64,000 nucleotides of DNA from Micromonospora lupini (GTDB lineage Bacteria > Actinomycetota > Actinomycetes > Mycobacteriales > Micromonosporaceae). Both the position numbers and the translations under genes were made by a program. Below the pieces are notes generated by a model. The model was not told the DNA's origin and searched no databases. It was given only the letters and a program-made list of their open reading frames with translations. Shown here piece by piece: positions 35,497 to 44,075 of the stretch; the stretch's first letter is position 1, and every line of letters starts with the position of its first letter. Location of the stretch: assembly GCF_026342015.1 (NCBI RefSeq), contig NZ_JAPENL010000002.1, positions 1,679,001 to 1,743,000 of the forward strand. The letters are read 5' to 3'.

Positions 35497-36666
35497 ATGG
35501 ACGCCGGACTCAAGCGTGAGCTCGAAGCGAAGGTGTACGCCGGTGAACGGCTGAGCCGGGAGGACGGCATCGCCCTCTACGACAGCGACGACCTGACCTG
35601 GTTGGGGCGGCTGGCGCACCACAAGCGCACCGCGCTCAACGGCGAACGGGTGATGTTCAACGTCAACCGGCACCTCAACCTCACAAACGTGTGCTCGGCG
35701 TCGTGTGCGTACTGCTCGTTCCAGCGCAAGCCTGGCGAGAAGGACGCGTACACGATGCGCATCGACGAGGCGGTCCGCAAGGCCAAGGAGATGGAGGACG
35801 AGCAGCTCACCGAGCTGCACATCGTCAACGGCCTGCACCCGACGCTGCCGTGGCGCTACTACCCCAAGGTGCTGCGCGAGCTGAAGGCCGCGCTGCCGAA
35901 CGTCAAGCTCAAGTGCTTCACGGCGACCGAGGTCCAGTGGTTCGAGAAGATCAGCGGCCTGAGCGCCGACGAGATCCTCGACGAGCTGATGGACGCGGGC
36001 CTGGAGTCGCTGACCGGCGGTGGCGCGGAGATCTTCGACTGGGAGGTCCGGCAGCACATCGTCGACCACGCCTGCCACTGGGAGGACTGGTCGCGGATCC
36101 ACGCCCTGGCGCACAGCAAGGGCATGAAGACCCCGGCGACCATGCTGTACGGCCACATCGAGGAGCCCCGGCACCGCGTCGACCACGTGCTGCGGCTGCG
36201 GGAGTTGCAGGACGAGACCGGCGGCTTCGCGGTCTTCATCCCGCTGCGCTACCAGCACGACTTCGTGGACTCGGCGGACGGCAAGATCCGTAACCGGATC
36301 CAGGCGCGCACCACGATGGCCTCGCCGGCCGAGTCGCTGAAGACGTTCGCCGTGTCCCGGCTGCTCTTCGACAACGTGCCGCACCTGAAGAACTTCTGGG
36401 TGATGCACGGTCTCTCGGTGGCCCAGCTCTCGCTGAACTTCGGTGTGGACGACCTGGACGGCTCGGTGGTCGAATACAAGATCACTCACGACGCCGACTC
36501 GTACGGCACCCCGAACACCATGCACCGTGACGACCTGCTGCACCTGATCTGGGATGCCGGTTTCCAGCCGGTCGAGCGGGACACCCGCTACAACGTGGTC
36601 CGGGAGTACGACAAGGCGCCGTCGCTGGCCGAGCGCCGCGCCGAGCCGCAGCAGGTCTGGGCCTGA
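35497..36666 (+). CDS. mqnE: Aminofutalosine synthase (radical SAM)
   Basis: The 389-residue radical SAM enzyme has the cluster motif CSASCAYC (CxxxCxxC) after NRHLNLTNV. Further MqnE-type blocks are ELHIVNGLHPTLPW, SLTGGGAEIFDW and the C-terminal NTMHRDDLLHLIWDAGF. It joins SAM-derived adenosyl to the enolpyruvate product of MqnA to give aminofutalosine. The ATG at 35497 follows GGAAGGG. mqnA lies 19 kb away at 56068 and mqnC begins at 63910. Confidence 0.95.
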   Translation: MDAGLKRELEAKVYAGERLSREDGIALYDSDDLTWLGRLAHHKRTALNGERVMFNVNRHLNLTNVCSASCAYCSFQRKPGEKDAYTMRIDEAVRKAKEMEDEQLTELHIVNGLHPTLPWRYYPKVLRELKAALPNVKLKCFTATEVQWFEKISGLSADEILDELMDAGLESLTGGGAEIFDWEVRQHIVDHACHWEDWSRIHALAHSKGMKTPATMLYGHIEEPRHRVDHVLRLRELQDETGGFAVFIPLRYQHDFVDSADGKIRNRIQARTTMASPAESLKTFAVSRLLFDNVPHLKNFWVMHGLSVAQLSLNFGVDDLDGSVVEYKITHDADSYGTPNTMHRDDLLHLIWDAGFQPVERDTRYNVVREYDKAPSLAERRAEPQQVWA

Positions 36667-36689
36667 GGCACCACGTACCCTCGCAGTCG

Positions 36690-37127
36690 ATGACCGAGCA
36701 GCGCGGATCCGAGCAGCAGGGCGGGTTTCCCCGGCGGGACGCCGAGGGACGCGTGCGTACCCTGGGCGATCTGCTCGGGGTGTGCCTGGCCGGCCTGGTG
36801 ATCGGCGTGCTGGCGCTCGTGCTGTTCGAGTGGGCGTTCGCCTCGTTCGGCGCCGGCGACTTCGGTCACACAAACGGTTGGCTCGCGGTGATCCTGCCGG
36901 CCTGGCTGTTCTGGGACGACTTCCGGGCCTGGGACTTCGGCGCGGCCCGGGTGGCGGCGGCGCTCGCCGCGGTGGCCGTCGCGGTGCTCGTGGGGCTGCT
37001 TGTCGCCGGACTGGCCGCCGGGTTCGCGCCGCTGCTGTCCGGCGCGTTGGGGGCGGTGGCGTTCACAGTGGCGTATGCGGTGGTCTGGTTTCCCGGCGTC
37101 CGTTGGCTGGCCCGCCGGACCGGCTGA
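36690..37127 (+). CDS. Small membrane protein, function unknown
   Basis: 145 residues with a charged N-terminal 25 residues and about four hydrophobic segments; an aromatic WLFWDDFRAWDF stretch lies between the second and third. The ATG at 36690 has a TACCCT hexamer 8 bases before it and no ribosome binding site, so it may be leaderless although only 23 bases follow mqnE. I do not recognise a family with an assigned role. Confidence 0.75.
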   Translation: MTEQRGSEQQGGFPRRDAEGRVRTLGDLLGVCLAGLVIGVLALVLFEWAFASFGAGDFGHTNGWLAVILPAWLFWDDFRAWDFGAARVAAALAAVAVAVLVGLLVAGLAAGFAPLLSGALGAVAFTVAYAVVWFPGVRWLARRTG

Positions 37128-37200
37128 CCTCGACCGCCCGCCGGGCGGGTCGACCCTCCGCCGGCACACTGGCGGTCGAGCAGAGAACGGAGTGGTACAG

Positions 37201-37479
37201 GTGAGCGCGGCGGTCAAGTACACGCTGGGCCGGATCGGGCTGTTCGTCGCCGTGCTGGCGGGCCTCTGGCTGGTCGACATGAACGTGTTTCTGAAGCTGA
37301 TGCTGGCGCTGGTCTTCTCCGCCGCGCTCTCCTTCTTCCTGTTGCGCGGCTGGCGCGACGAGATGGCCGAGGAGATGGCCGGCGCGGCCGAGCGTCGCCG
37401 CACCGAGAAGGAACGCCTCCGCGCGGCCCTGGCCGGCGAGGACGACAAGCCGGACGAGGCTCAGCGGCGGGAGCCGTAG
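37201..37479 (+). CDS. DUF4229 membrane protein
   Basis: 92 residues: two close hydrophobic segments (about 8-25 and 30-50) followed by an acidic/basic helical tail (RDEMAEEMAGAAERRRTEKER), the form of the actinobacterial DUF4229 family often found beside mqnE or ubiA. The GTG at 37201 is preceded by CGGAGTGG. Function unknown; it may be a small accessory of membrane quinone enzymes, judging only from position. Confidence 0.8.
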   Translation: MSAAVKYTLGRIGLFVAVLAGLWLVDMNVFLKLMLALVFSAALSFFLLRGWRDEMAEEMAGAAERRRTEKERLRAALAGEDDKPDEAQRREP

Positions 37480-37557
37480 GGTCCGCGGTCGCGCACTGCA
37501 CCGGGCTCGTCGTAACGGGGCGGCGGAATCGGCCGCGTGCCGTTAGGGTCTGCCGCC

Positions 37558-38028
37558 GTGGAAATCTTCAGCAAGATCAACGACTGGCGGGCGAAGGTGT
37601 TCGTCTGGATCGGCCTGCCCGTCATCGCCGGCATCGGGTTGATGCTGGGCATTGGTGATCTCGGGCCGGCCTGGCAGGCCAAGGGCGGCGGCGGTACGAC
37701 CGGCACCTTCACGGCCGTCTCCGAGGAGTGCTCGCGGCGAAGCTGCACCTGGCACGGGAACTTCGTGGCCGACGACGGTGCGAAGCGGGCGGACGTGATC
37801 CTGTACGACGCCCCGGACGCCCTGTCGACGGGAGAGACGGCTTCGGCACGGGACACGGGCGCTCGCAAGGGAGTCTTCTCCGCGACCGGGGGTTCGACCT
37901 GGCTGCTCGTCACCGGGCTCACCCTCGCCGGCGTGGTGGCCGGGGTCGCCTGGGTGATCTTCTTGGTCTGGACGATCCGCCGCCGCCGAGAGCAGAACAA
38001 GACGTTCGCCGAGGCGGTGGACCGGTAG
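37558..38028 (+). CDS. Two-span membrane protein with exported cysteine pair
   Basis: 156 residues. Two membrane helices (about 13-35 and 113-138) flank an extracytoplasmic domain with a CSRRSC pair that could form a disulfide. The tail is basic (RRRREQNK). A GTG start at 37558 stands 8 bases after TAGGGT with no ribosome binding site. Family not recognised. A family A inverted repeat follows its stop after 8 bases. Confidence 0.72.
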   Translation: MEIFSKINDWRAKVFVWIGLPVIAGIGLMLGIGDLGPAWQAKGGGGTTGTFTAVSEECSRRSCTWHGNFVADDGAKRADVILYDAPDALSTGETASARDTGARKGVFSATGGSTWLLVTGLTLAGVVAGVAWVIFLVWTIRRRREQNKTFAEAVDR

Positions 38029-38036
38029 AACGGCCG

Positions 38037-38092
38037 TGATCAAGAGGTTTGCGTCACCGGGAGCCATTCCCATGACGCAAACCTCTTGATCA
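38037..38092. terminator. Inverted repeat, 20-bp arms, 16-nt loop (family A, copy 2)
   Basis: The arms (38037-38056 and 38073-38092) are identical to those at 8931-8986, with the same loop length but an unrelated loop sequence. It again lies between convergent gene ends (38028 and 38123). Confidence 0.75.
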
Positions 38093-38122
38093 ACCAGGGT
38101 TGGGGGGGCAGCGGGGCGGGGC

Positions 38123-39460
38123 CTACCAGTTGGTGGAGTTGGGGACCTTGGGCCAGGGCTTGGACGTCGGCTTGATCAGGTATGCGACGCCGCCCGAGCC
38201 GCCGGAGACTCCGCCGGTGGCGTTGGTGCGCTTGGTCCGCAGCCAGATCTGCTCGAACTGCGCGCGCTTGTAGACGTTGCGTACGACGTCGTTGCTCGAC
38301 GACGCGGGGTCGTTGACGATGACGTCGCCGTCGGCGGTGAAGCCGACCACCACGAACAGGTGCCCGGAGGTGCCGTAGTTCGCCCCGTCCAGCTCACTGG
38401 CGAGGAAGGACTGGCTGGTCACCACGGGGATGCCGGCGGCGATGAAGCGCTCCAGCTCGTCAAGCGAGTGCAGCCGGGTCACCCGCCCCTCCAGCCCGGG
38501 GAAACTGGCCGCGTACGCGGTGTTGAACGGCCAGTTGCCGGCGCCGTCGTACGTGTAGTCGTAGGTCATCCGGGCGGCGTGGTTGACCGTCGGGTCGGGG
38601 TAGGTCGGGTCCACCCAGGACGTGTCGGCCGCCGACGGCTTGCGCCCCCAGTACTCGACGACCATCTCGGTGGAGGTGGGCGAGCACCACGCCTCGCCGC
38701 CGCCGTCGTACTCGGGGTAGTGCCCGGCGTGCACGTTCTGCGAGTAACGGGGCACCGGCAGTTCGACACCCCAGGCGATGTGCCCGGCGCTCGGCGCGAC
38801 GGTGAACCGGTCCGGCACTGTGGAGCTCATCGCGCCGAGCATCCGCACGACCGGCGCGGCGGTCTGCCCCGGCGCCCGGTAGAGGGTCAACCGCAGCTGG
38901 TACGACCGCAGCAGCACTCCAGCGTCGGCGTCGTCGATGCTGAAGGTGTCGGTCCAGATCGTCGACCAGGGGTCGCCCTGCTTGTCGACGCTGGTCCGCT
39001 TGATGTCGGTGTCGCCGGAGGCCCAGCGACCCATGACGTACCACGGGGTCTGGTCGCCGCTCGTGTAGCTGCCCTGCATCTCCACCTGGATCCAGGTGCC
39101 GGCGGGGGTCTCGGCGTTCCAGGAGGCGATCAACTCGGTCGCGTCGAAGCCGATCCGGGTCACCGGCGAGGTCCAGGTGCCGTACTCCCAGGTGCGGGTG
39201 GCGCCTGTGTGCGGGTCGGCGTACTCGATGGTGCCGGCCGGGCGGGCCAGGGTGACGCCCGCTCGCGGGCCGGGCACGACGCGGGTGCCGTCCCGGCTGC
39301 CCCGGTGCCAGTCGGCGGGACCGGACCAGTCCTGGAAGGTGATCTGCTCGTCGTGGGCGGGGGAGGGCGGCCGGGCCGCCGTCGCGGGGGCTGCGGTGGC
39401 GAGCAGGGTGAGCGCGCTGACGCCGGCGAGGGCGGCCGCGTGCAGGCGGGGACTGGCCAT
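38123..39460 (-). CDS. Secreted C39-like cysteine peptidase
   Basis: The 445-residue protein starts at the ATG at 39460 with a signal peptide ending in ATA before ARPPS (about residue 28). A beta-rich N-terminal half (to about 215) is followed by a papain-like C39_2 domain: Cys259 in GEAWCSPTS, His367 in SGHLFVVVGF, and Asp in VIVNDPAS. Proteins of this layout are exported peptidases of actinobacteria. No leader-peptide ABC transporter is present, so processing of a peptide export substrate is unlikely. It diverges from the zinc carboxypeptidase gene across 224 bases. Confidence 0.85.
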   Translation of the reverse strand: MASPRLHAAALAGVSALTLLATAAPATAARPPSPAHDEQITFQDWSGPADWHRGSRDGTRVVPGPRAGVTLARPAGTIEYADPHTGATRTWEYGTWTSPVTRIGFDATELIASWNAETPAGTWIQVEMQGSYTSGDQTPWYVMGRWASGDTDIKRTSVDKQGDPWSTIWTDTFSIDDADAGVLLRSYQLRLTLYRAPGQTAAPVVRMLGAMSSTVPDRFTVAPSAGHIAWGVELPVPRYSQNVHAGHYPEYDGGGEAWCSPTSTEMVVEYWGRKPSAADTSWVDPTYPDPTVNHAARMTYDYTYDGAGNWPFNTAYAASFPGLEGRVTRLHSLDELERFIAAGIPVVTSQSFLASELDGANYGTSGHLFVVVGFTADGDVIVNDPASSSNDVVRNVYKRAQFEQIWLRTKRTNATGGVSGGSGGVAYLIKPTSKPWPKVPNSTNW

Positions 39461-39684
39461 GGGTGCTCCGCGGTGTCGAGAGGGGGGATCGTCGCTGGTC
39501 AGTTTTCCGCTTGGAGGGAAGTTTCGCCATATGTTGAGCGGCAGAAAATCTTTGCCGCAGCGATGGTCAACCTGGGATGCACAGGGCGGTGCACGGGGCA
39601 GCGATCAATATTGATATGACCATGTGACTGATGGTGAAGTGTGCTTCACCGAGCGGGACATCCCGCCCTCCGAGGAGGTAGTCC
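39461..39684. promoter_or_regulatory. Divergent promoter region of two secreted peptidases
   Basis: This space contains an A+T-richer core near 39530-39630 (including ATCAATATTGATATGA, in which ATCAATATTGAT is a perfect 12-base palindrome at 39603-39614). The paired genes encode exported peptidases and could be co-regulated from here. A GAGGAGG binding site ends the region before the carboxypeptidase ATG. Confidence 0.5.
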
Positions 39685-41562
39685 ATGACCCTGGGCAGAC
39701 CCCACCCTCTCCGTCGCGTCCTGGTGCTCGCCGTCGTCACCGGGCTGGGAATCGTCACCGTCGCCGCCGGACCGGTAGCCGCCCAGCCGGCGCCGGACCG
39801 GACCGCCGAGCCGGCCGCCGCCGGCTACCGGGTGCTCGGGCCCCGGACCCTCGCCGACCGCAACGCGGTGGCCCGCACCGGGGCCGCCATCGACTACTCC
39901 GAACACGGAGTGCTGCACATCTCGGCCACCGCCGCCGAGGCCGCCGCCATCGGCAAGCTCGGCTTCCGGCTGGAACCGCTCGCGCCGCCGCCGAGCGCCG
40001 AGCGCGGCGCCGGCGAGGTGGGCACCCTTGCGTTCCCGCCCGCCGACTCCAACTACCACGACTACGCGGAACTGACGGCCGTCGTGAACCAGGTCGTCGC
40101 CGACCATCCGGCGATCGCCCGCAAGATCAGCATCGGTTCGTCGTACGAGGGCCGCGACCTGATGGCCGTGAAGATCTCCGACAACGTCGGCACCGACGAG
40201 AGTGAACCGGAGATCCTGTTCAACGCCCAGCAGCACGCCCGCGAGCACCTGACCGTCGAGATGGCGATCTACCTGCTGAACCTCTTCACCGACAGCTACG
40301 GCAGCGACTCCCGGATCACCAACCTCGTCAACGGCCGGGAGATCTGGATCGTGCCGACGGTCAACCCGGACGGCAGCGAGTACGACATCGCCACCGGGTC
40401 GTACCGGTCCTGGCGCAAGAACCGCCAGCCCAACAGCGGCTCGTCGAACGTCGGCACCGACCTCAACCGCAACTGGGGCTACAACTGGGGCTGCTGCGGC
40501 GGCTCCTCCGGCACCACCTCGTCGGAGACCTACCGCGGCCCGTCCGCGTTCTCCGCGCCCGAGACGCAGGCGCTGCGCAACTTCGTCAACAGCCGCGTCG
40601 TCGGCGGCGCCCAGCAGATCAAGGCGAACATCGACTTCCACACCTACTCCGAGCTGGTGCTCTGGCCGTACGGCTACACCACAGCGAACACCGCCACCGG
40701 GATGAGCGCCGACCAGTACAACACGTTCGCCACCATCGGCCAGCAGATGGCGGCCACGAACAACTACACCCCGGAGCAGTCCAGCGACCTCTACATCACC
40801 GACGGGGACAGCCTCGACTGGTTGTGGGCCACCCACAACATCTGGGCGTACACCTTCGAGATGTACCCCGGCTCGTCCGGCGGCGGCGGCTTCTACCCGC
40901 CCGACGAGGTGATCACCGCGCAGACCACCCGCAACCGGGAGGCGGTGCTGCTGCTCAGCGAGTACGCCGACTGCCCGTACCGGGCCATCGGCAAGCAGTC
41001 GCAGTACTGCGGCGGTGGCGGCGGCACCACGGTCTGGTCGGACACCTTCGAGACCGCCACCGGCTGGACCACCAACCCGGCCGGCACCGACACCGCCACC
41101 CTCGGGGCGTGGGAACGGGGCGCCGCCCAGGCCACCACGTCCTCCGGCGCCAAGCAGCTCACCCCGTACGCCGGATCCAACGACCTGGTCACCGGCCGGC
41201 TCGCCGGTTCGGCGGCGGGTGACTACGACGTCGACGGCGGCGTGACGAGCGTCCGGTCCCCGGCGGTGACCCTGCCGTCGTCCGGCACGCTCACCCTCTC
41301 GCTGGCCTGGTACCTGGCGCACGGCTCGAACGCCTCGTCGGCCGACTACCTGCGGGTGAGCGTGGTGCACAACGGCGGCACCACAGCCCTGCTCACCCAG
41401 GCCGGGGCGGCCGCCAACCGCAACGGGAGCTGGGCGGTGGCGAGCCTCAACCTGACCCCGTACGCCGGCCAGTCGGTCCGCATCCTCGTCGAGGCGGCGG
41501 ACGCGTCCGGCGCCAGCCTGGTGGAGGCGGCTGTGGACAACGTCACCATCACTGCCTCCTGA
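39685..41562 (+). CDS. Secreted M14 zinc carboxypeptidase (carboxypeptidase T-like)
   Basis: The 625-residue protein has a signal peptide ending VAA (about residue 33), a propeptide to about residue 115, and an M14 domain with zinc ligands His184 and Glu187 (QQHAREHLTVE) and His319 (DFHTYSE), plus the general base Glu392 (YTFEMYP). A C-terminal beta-sandwich of about 150 residues follows a Gly linker and may bind cell wall or substrate. The ATG at 39685 follows GAGGAGG. Its role is extracellular peptide breakdown. Confidence 0.92.
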   Translation: MTLGRPHPLRRVLVLAVVTGLGIVTVAAGPVAAQPAPDRTAEPAAAGYRVLGPRTLADRNAVARTGAAIDYSEHGVLHISATAAEAAAIGKLGFRLEPLAPPPSAERGAGEVGTLAFPPADSNYHDYAELTAVVNQVVADHPAIARKISIGSSYEGRDLMAVKISDNVGTDESEPEILFNAQQHAREHLTVEMAIYLLNLFTDSYGSDSRITNLVNGREIWIVPTVNPDGSEYDIATGSYRSWRKNRQPNSGSSNVGTDLNRNWGYNWGCCGGSSGTTSSETYRGPSAFSAPETQALRNFVNSRVVGGAQQIKANIDFHTYSELVLWPYGYTTANTATGMSADQYNTFATIGQQMAATNNYTPEQSSDLYITDGDSLDWLWATHNIWAYTFEMYPGSSGGGGFYPPDEVITAQTTRNREAVLLLSEYADCPYRAIGKQSQYCGGGGGTTVWSDTFETATGWTTNPAGTDTATLGAWERGAAQATTSSGAKQLTPYAGSNDLVTGRLAGSAAGDYDVDGGVTSVRSPAVTLPSSGTLTLSLAWYLAHGSNASSADYLRVSVVHNGGTTALLTQAGAAANRNGSWAVASLNLTPYAGQSVRILVEAADASGASLVEAAVDNVTITAS

Positions 41563-41563
41563 T

Positions 41564-41606
41564 CGGGTGGGGCCCCGCTCCGCCCCCGGCGGGGCCCCGC
41601 CACCCG
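41564..41606 (+). terminator. Hairpin terminator after the carboxypeptidase gene
   Basis: CGGGTGG (41564-41570) pairs with CCACCCG (41600-41606), and GGCCCCGC (41571-41578) with GCGGGGCC (41589-41596), with a 3-base bulge on the right side. It starts one base after the stop codon. Confidence 0.75.
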
Positions 41607-41705
41607 CTCCCGAGGCTCGGGATTCGGGACATATGCCGCCTCCGCAGCCGCCGCGTCTATCGACGGGTTCCGATCAGCACTTGATCGATCCGGCACGTCC
41701 CGGCG

Positions 41706-41917
41706 GTGCGCTACCGTCTTAGCGACCACTCCGCAGCGAAGCCGGTGCGAAACCCGGCGCTGTCCCGCAACTGTGATGCCCCGCCGCACGGCGGGGACGA
41801 GCCAGGTCGCCTGCGGATGGGTCGCGACACGCGCTCTCGAGGAAGGGCGCCTCGTGGGCGGGCGTACGGAAGTCCTGTCGGCGAAGCACCACACTCCTCG
41901 ACCGACAGGAGGCCCCC
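41706..41917 (+). promoter_or_regulatory. Cobalamin riboswitch controlling btuFCD
   Basis: The conserved aptamer core is plain: GCCGGTGCGAAACCCGGCGC at 41741-41760, then CTGTCCCGCAACTGTGATG, a G+C hairpin (41779-41796) and the B12 box GAGCCAGGTCGCCTGC at 41799-41814. Downstream, CCTGTCGG (41874-41881) pairs with CCGACAGG (41902-41909). The right arm runs into the AGGAGG ribosome binding site (41907-41912) of btuF, so control is probably at translation initiation. With B12 bound, the hairpin would hide the site and shut uptake off. Confidence 0.92.
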
Positions 41918-42847
41918 ATGTCCAGACGTACCCCTCGGCTCCTCGCCGCGACCCTCGCGGTCGCCGCGCTCGCCCTCGGCGCCTGCGCCGAGAAGGCCGA
42001 CGACAAGCCGAGCGCGGGCACCGCCGCCGCCGCGTACCCGGTGACGGTCGGCGCGCTCACCCTCGACAAGCGGCCCGAGAAGATCGTGTCGCTCTCGCCG
42101 AGCGCCACCGAGATGCTCTTCGCTATCGGCGCGGGCCCGCAGGTGAGCGCGGTCGACGACCAGTCCAACTACCCGGCCGACGCGCCCAAGAGCGACCTGT
42201 CCGGCTTCCAGCCCAACGCCGAGGCGATCGCCGGCAAGAACCCCGACCTGGTGGTGCTCTCCAACGACACCAACAAGATCGTCGACCAGCTCGGCAAGCT
42301 GAAGATCCCGGTGTACCTGACCCCGGCGGCCACCACGCTCGACGACTCGTACGCGCAGATCACCGACCTGGGCAAGCTGACCGGGCACGGCGACCAGGCC
42401 GCCGACGTCGCCAGCCGGATGAAGGACGACATCGCCAAGCTGGTCAAGGATCTGCCGCAGCGCAGCGAGAAGCTCACCTACTACCACGAGCTGGGCCCGG
42501 AGCTGTACAGCGCGACGAGCAAGACCTTCATCGGCTCGCTCTACGGCATGGTCGGCCTGACAAACATCGCCGACCCGGCCGACGCCGACAGCAAGAACGG
42601 CGGCTACCCGCAGCTGTCCCAGGAGTTCATCGTCAAGGCCGACCCGGACTTCGTCTTCCTGGCCGACTCCAAGTGCTGCCAGCAGAACGCCGACTCGGTC
42701 AAGGCCCGCAGCGGCTGGTCCGGCCTCACCGCGGTGAAGAGCAGCCAGGTGGTCACGCTCGACGACGACATCGCCTCCCGCTGGGGCCCCCGTGTCGTGG
42801 ACCTGCTTCGGGTGATCATCGACGCGGTCGCCAAGGTGCCCGCGTGA
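41918..42847 (+). CDS. btuF: Cobalamin-binding lipoprotein of an ABC importer
   Basis: The 309-residue type III solute-binding protein has a lipobox LGAC (Cys23) and two lobes joined by a long helix. Family features are IVSLSPSATEMLFAIGAG, NPDLVVLSND and the C-terminal SRWGPRVVDLLRVI. It captures cobalamin (or a cobinamide) outside the membrane and delivers it to BtuC. The ligand is inferred from the cobalamin riboswitch just upstream; by protein sequence alone a siderophore would be possible. Confidence 0.92.
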   Translation: MSRRTPRLLAATLAVAALALGACAEKADDKPSAGTAAAAYPVTVGALTLDKRPEKIVSLSPSATEMLFAIGAGPQVSAVDDQSNYPADAPKSDLSGFQPNAEAIAGKNPDLVVLSNDTNKIVDQLGKLKIPVYLTPAATTLDDSYAQITDLGKLTGHGDQAADVASRMKDDIAKLVKDLPQRSEKLTYYHELGPELYSATSKTFIGSLYGMVGLTNIADPADADSKNGGYPQLSQEFIVKADPDFVFLADSKCCQQNADSVKARSGWSGLTAVKSSQVVTLDDDIASRWGPRVVDLLRVIIDAVAKVPA

Positions 42848-42860
42848 CCGCGACCCGTCG

Positions 42861-44075
42861 GTGACCGGGACGCCGATGCCCGCCCCGCCACCCGCCACCC
42901 CGCCAGCCGGGACGCCATCCTCGTCCCGGCCCGGCGGGCTGCCGTCCGGCGCTGGGCCGTCGTCTGGTGGCGGGCCCGGCGGGCTGCCGTCCGGCGTCCG
43001 GGGCGCGGGGTTGCCCCCTGCCGTGTCGCGTCCCGCCGGACTGCGCAAGCGCTGGTTGGTCGCCGGCGTCCTCGCGGTGCTTTTCGCGCTCCTCGCCGGG
43101 GTCTCACTCGGGCCGGTCAGCCTGCCGCCGGGAAGCGTCGCCGCCGAGCTGCTCAACCTGATCCCCGGGGTACACCTCGACAGCGGGCTGACCGAACGCG
43201 AGATCGCCATCGTCACCGAACTGCGGCTGCCCCGGGTCGTGCTGGGCCTCCTCGTCGGCGGTCTGCTCGCCCTGGCCGGCGGCTGCTACCAGGGCGTGTT
43301 CCGCAATCCACTCGCCGACCCGTACCTGCTCGGGGTGGCCGCCGGCGCGGGCCTCGCGGTCACCGCGGTGATCGCCCTCGGCGGGGCCGGTCGGCAGGGC
43401 GCGATCTCCGGGCTGCCGTTGACCATCCCGCTGGCCGCGTTCGCCGGCTCGTTGCTCGCCGTGACGATGACCTACCTGCTCGGCGCGGCCGGCGGGCGGA
43501 GCAGGTCCCCGGCGATGCTGATCCTGGCCGGGGTCGCGGTCTCCGCGTTCCTCTCCGCAGGTCAGACGTACCTGCTCCAGCGGCACTCCGACAGCATCCA
43601 GCCGGTCTACTCCTGGCTGCTCGGCCGGCTGGCCACCGCGGGCTGGCACGATGTGCTGCTGGTGCTGCCGTACGCCGCCCTGACCACGGTCGTGGTGCTG
43701 CTGCACCGCCGCGAGCTGGACGTCCTCGCGGTCGGCGACGACGAGGCGAAGAGCCTCGGCCTGCACCCGCAACGCTCCCGCTACCTGTTGATCGCCGCCG
43801 CGTCGCTGGGCACCGCCGCCGCGGTCTCCGCGACGGGGCTCATCGGCTTCGTCGGCATCATCGTGCCGCACACCGTCCGGCTGCTCGCCGGGTCGAGCTA
43901 CCGGGTGATCCTGCCGCTGTCACTGCTGTTCGGGGCCGCGTTCCTGGCCCTGACCGACGTGGTGGCCCGTACCGCCGCCGCCCCGGCCGAGGTGCCCATC
44001 GGCGTGGTCACCGCCCTGCTCGGCGGCCCGTTCTTCGTCCTCGTGCTGCGGACCGCCCGACGGGTGCTCACGTGA
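42861..44075 (+). CDS. btuC: Cobalamin ABC importer permease (FecCD family)
   Basis: The 404-residue membrane protein has about ten helices, with the family blocks ELRLPRVVLGLLVGGLLALAG, NPLADPYLLGVAAGAG and GLIGFVGIIVPHTVRLL. An unusual Pro/Gly-rich N-terminal extension of about 55 residues contains a duplicated GGLPSG segment. The GTG at 42861 is the longest start; the ATG at 42876 is an alternative. Its stop overlaps btuD by 4 bases. Confidence 0.92.
   Translation: MTGTPMPAPPPATPPAGTPSSSRPGGLPSGAGPSSGGGPGGLPSGVRGAGLPPAVSRPAGLRKRWLVAGVLAVLFALLAGVSLGPVSLPPGSVAAELLNLIPGVHLDSGLTEREIAIVTELRLPRVVLGLLVGGLLALAGGCYQGVFRNPLADPYLLGVAAGAGLAVTAVIALGGAGRQGAISGLPLTIPLAAFAGSLLAVTMTYLLGAAGGRSRSPAMLILAGVAVSAFLSAGQTYLLQRHSDSIQPVYSWLLGRLATAGWHDVLLVLPYAALTTVVVLLHRRELDVLAVGDDEAKSLGLHPQRSRYLLIAAASLGTAAAVSATGLIGFVGIIVPHTVRLLAGSSYRVILPLSLLFGAAFLALTDVVARTAAAPAEVPIGVVTALLGGPFFVLVLRTARRVLT

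Noticed and set aside
38123..39460. C39 peptidase as a bacteriocin-processing transporter part
   Set aside because: The protein has a signal peptide and no ABC transporter domain or adjacent double-glycine peptide gene.
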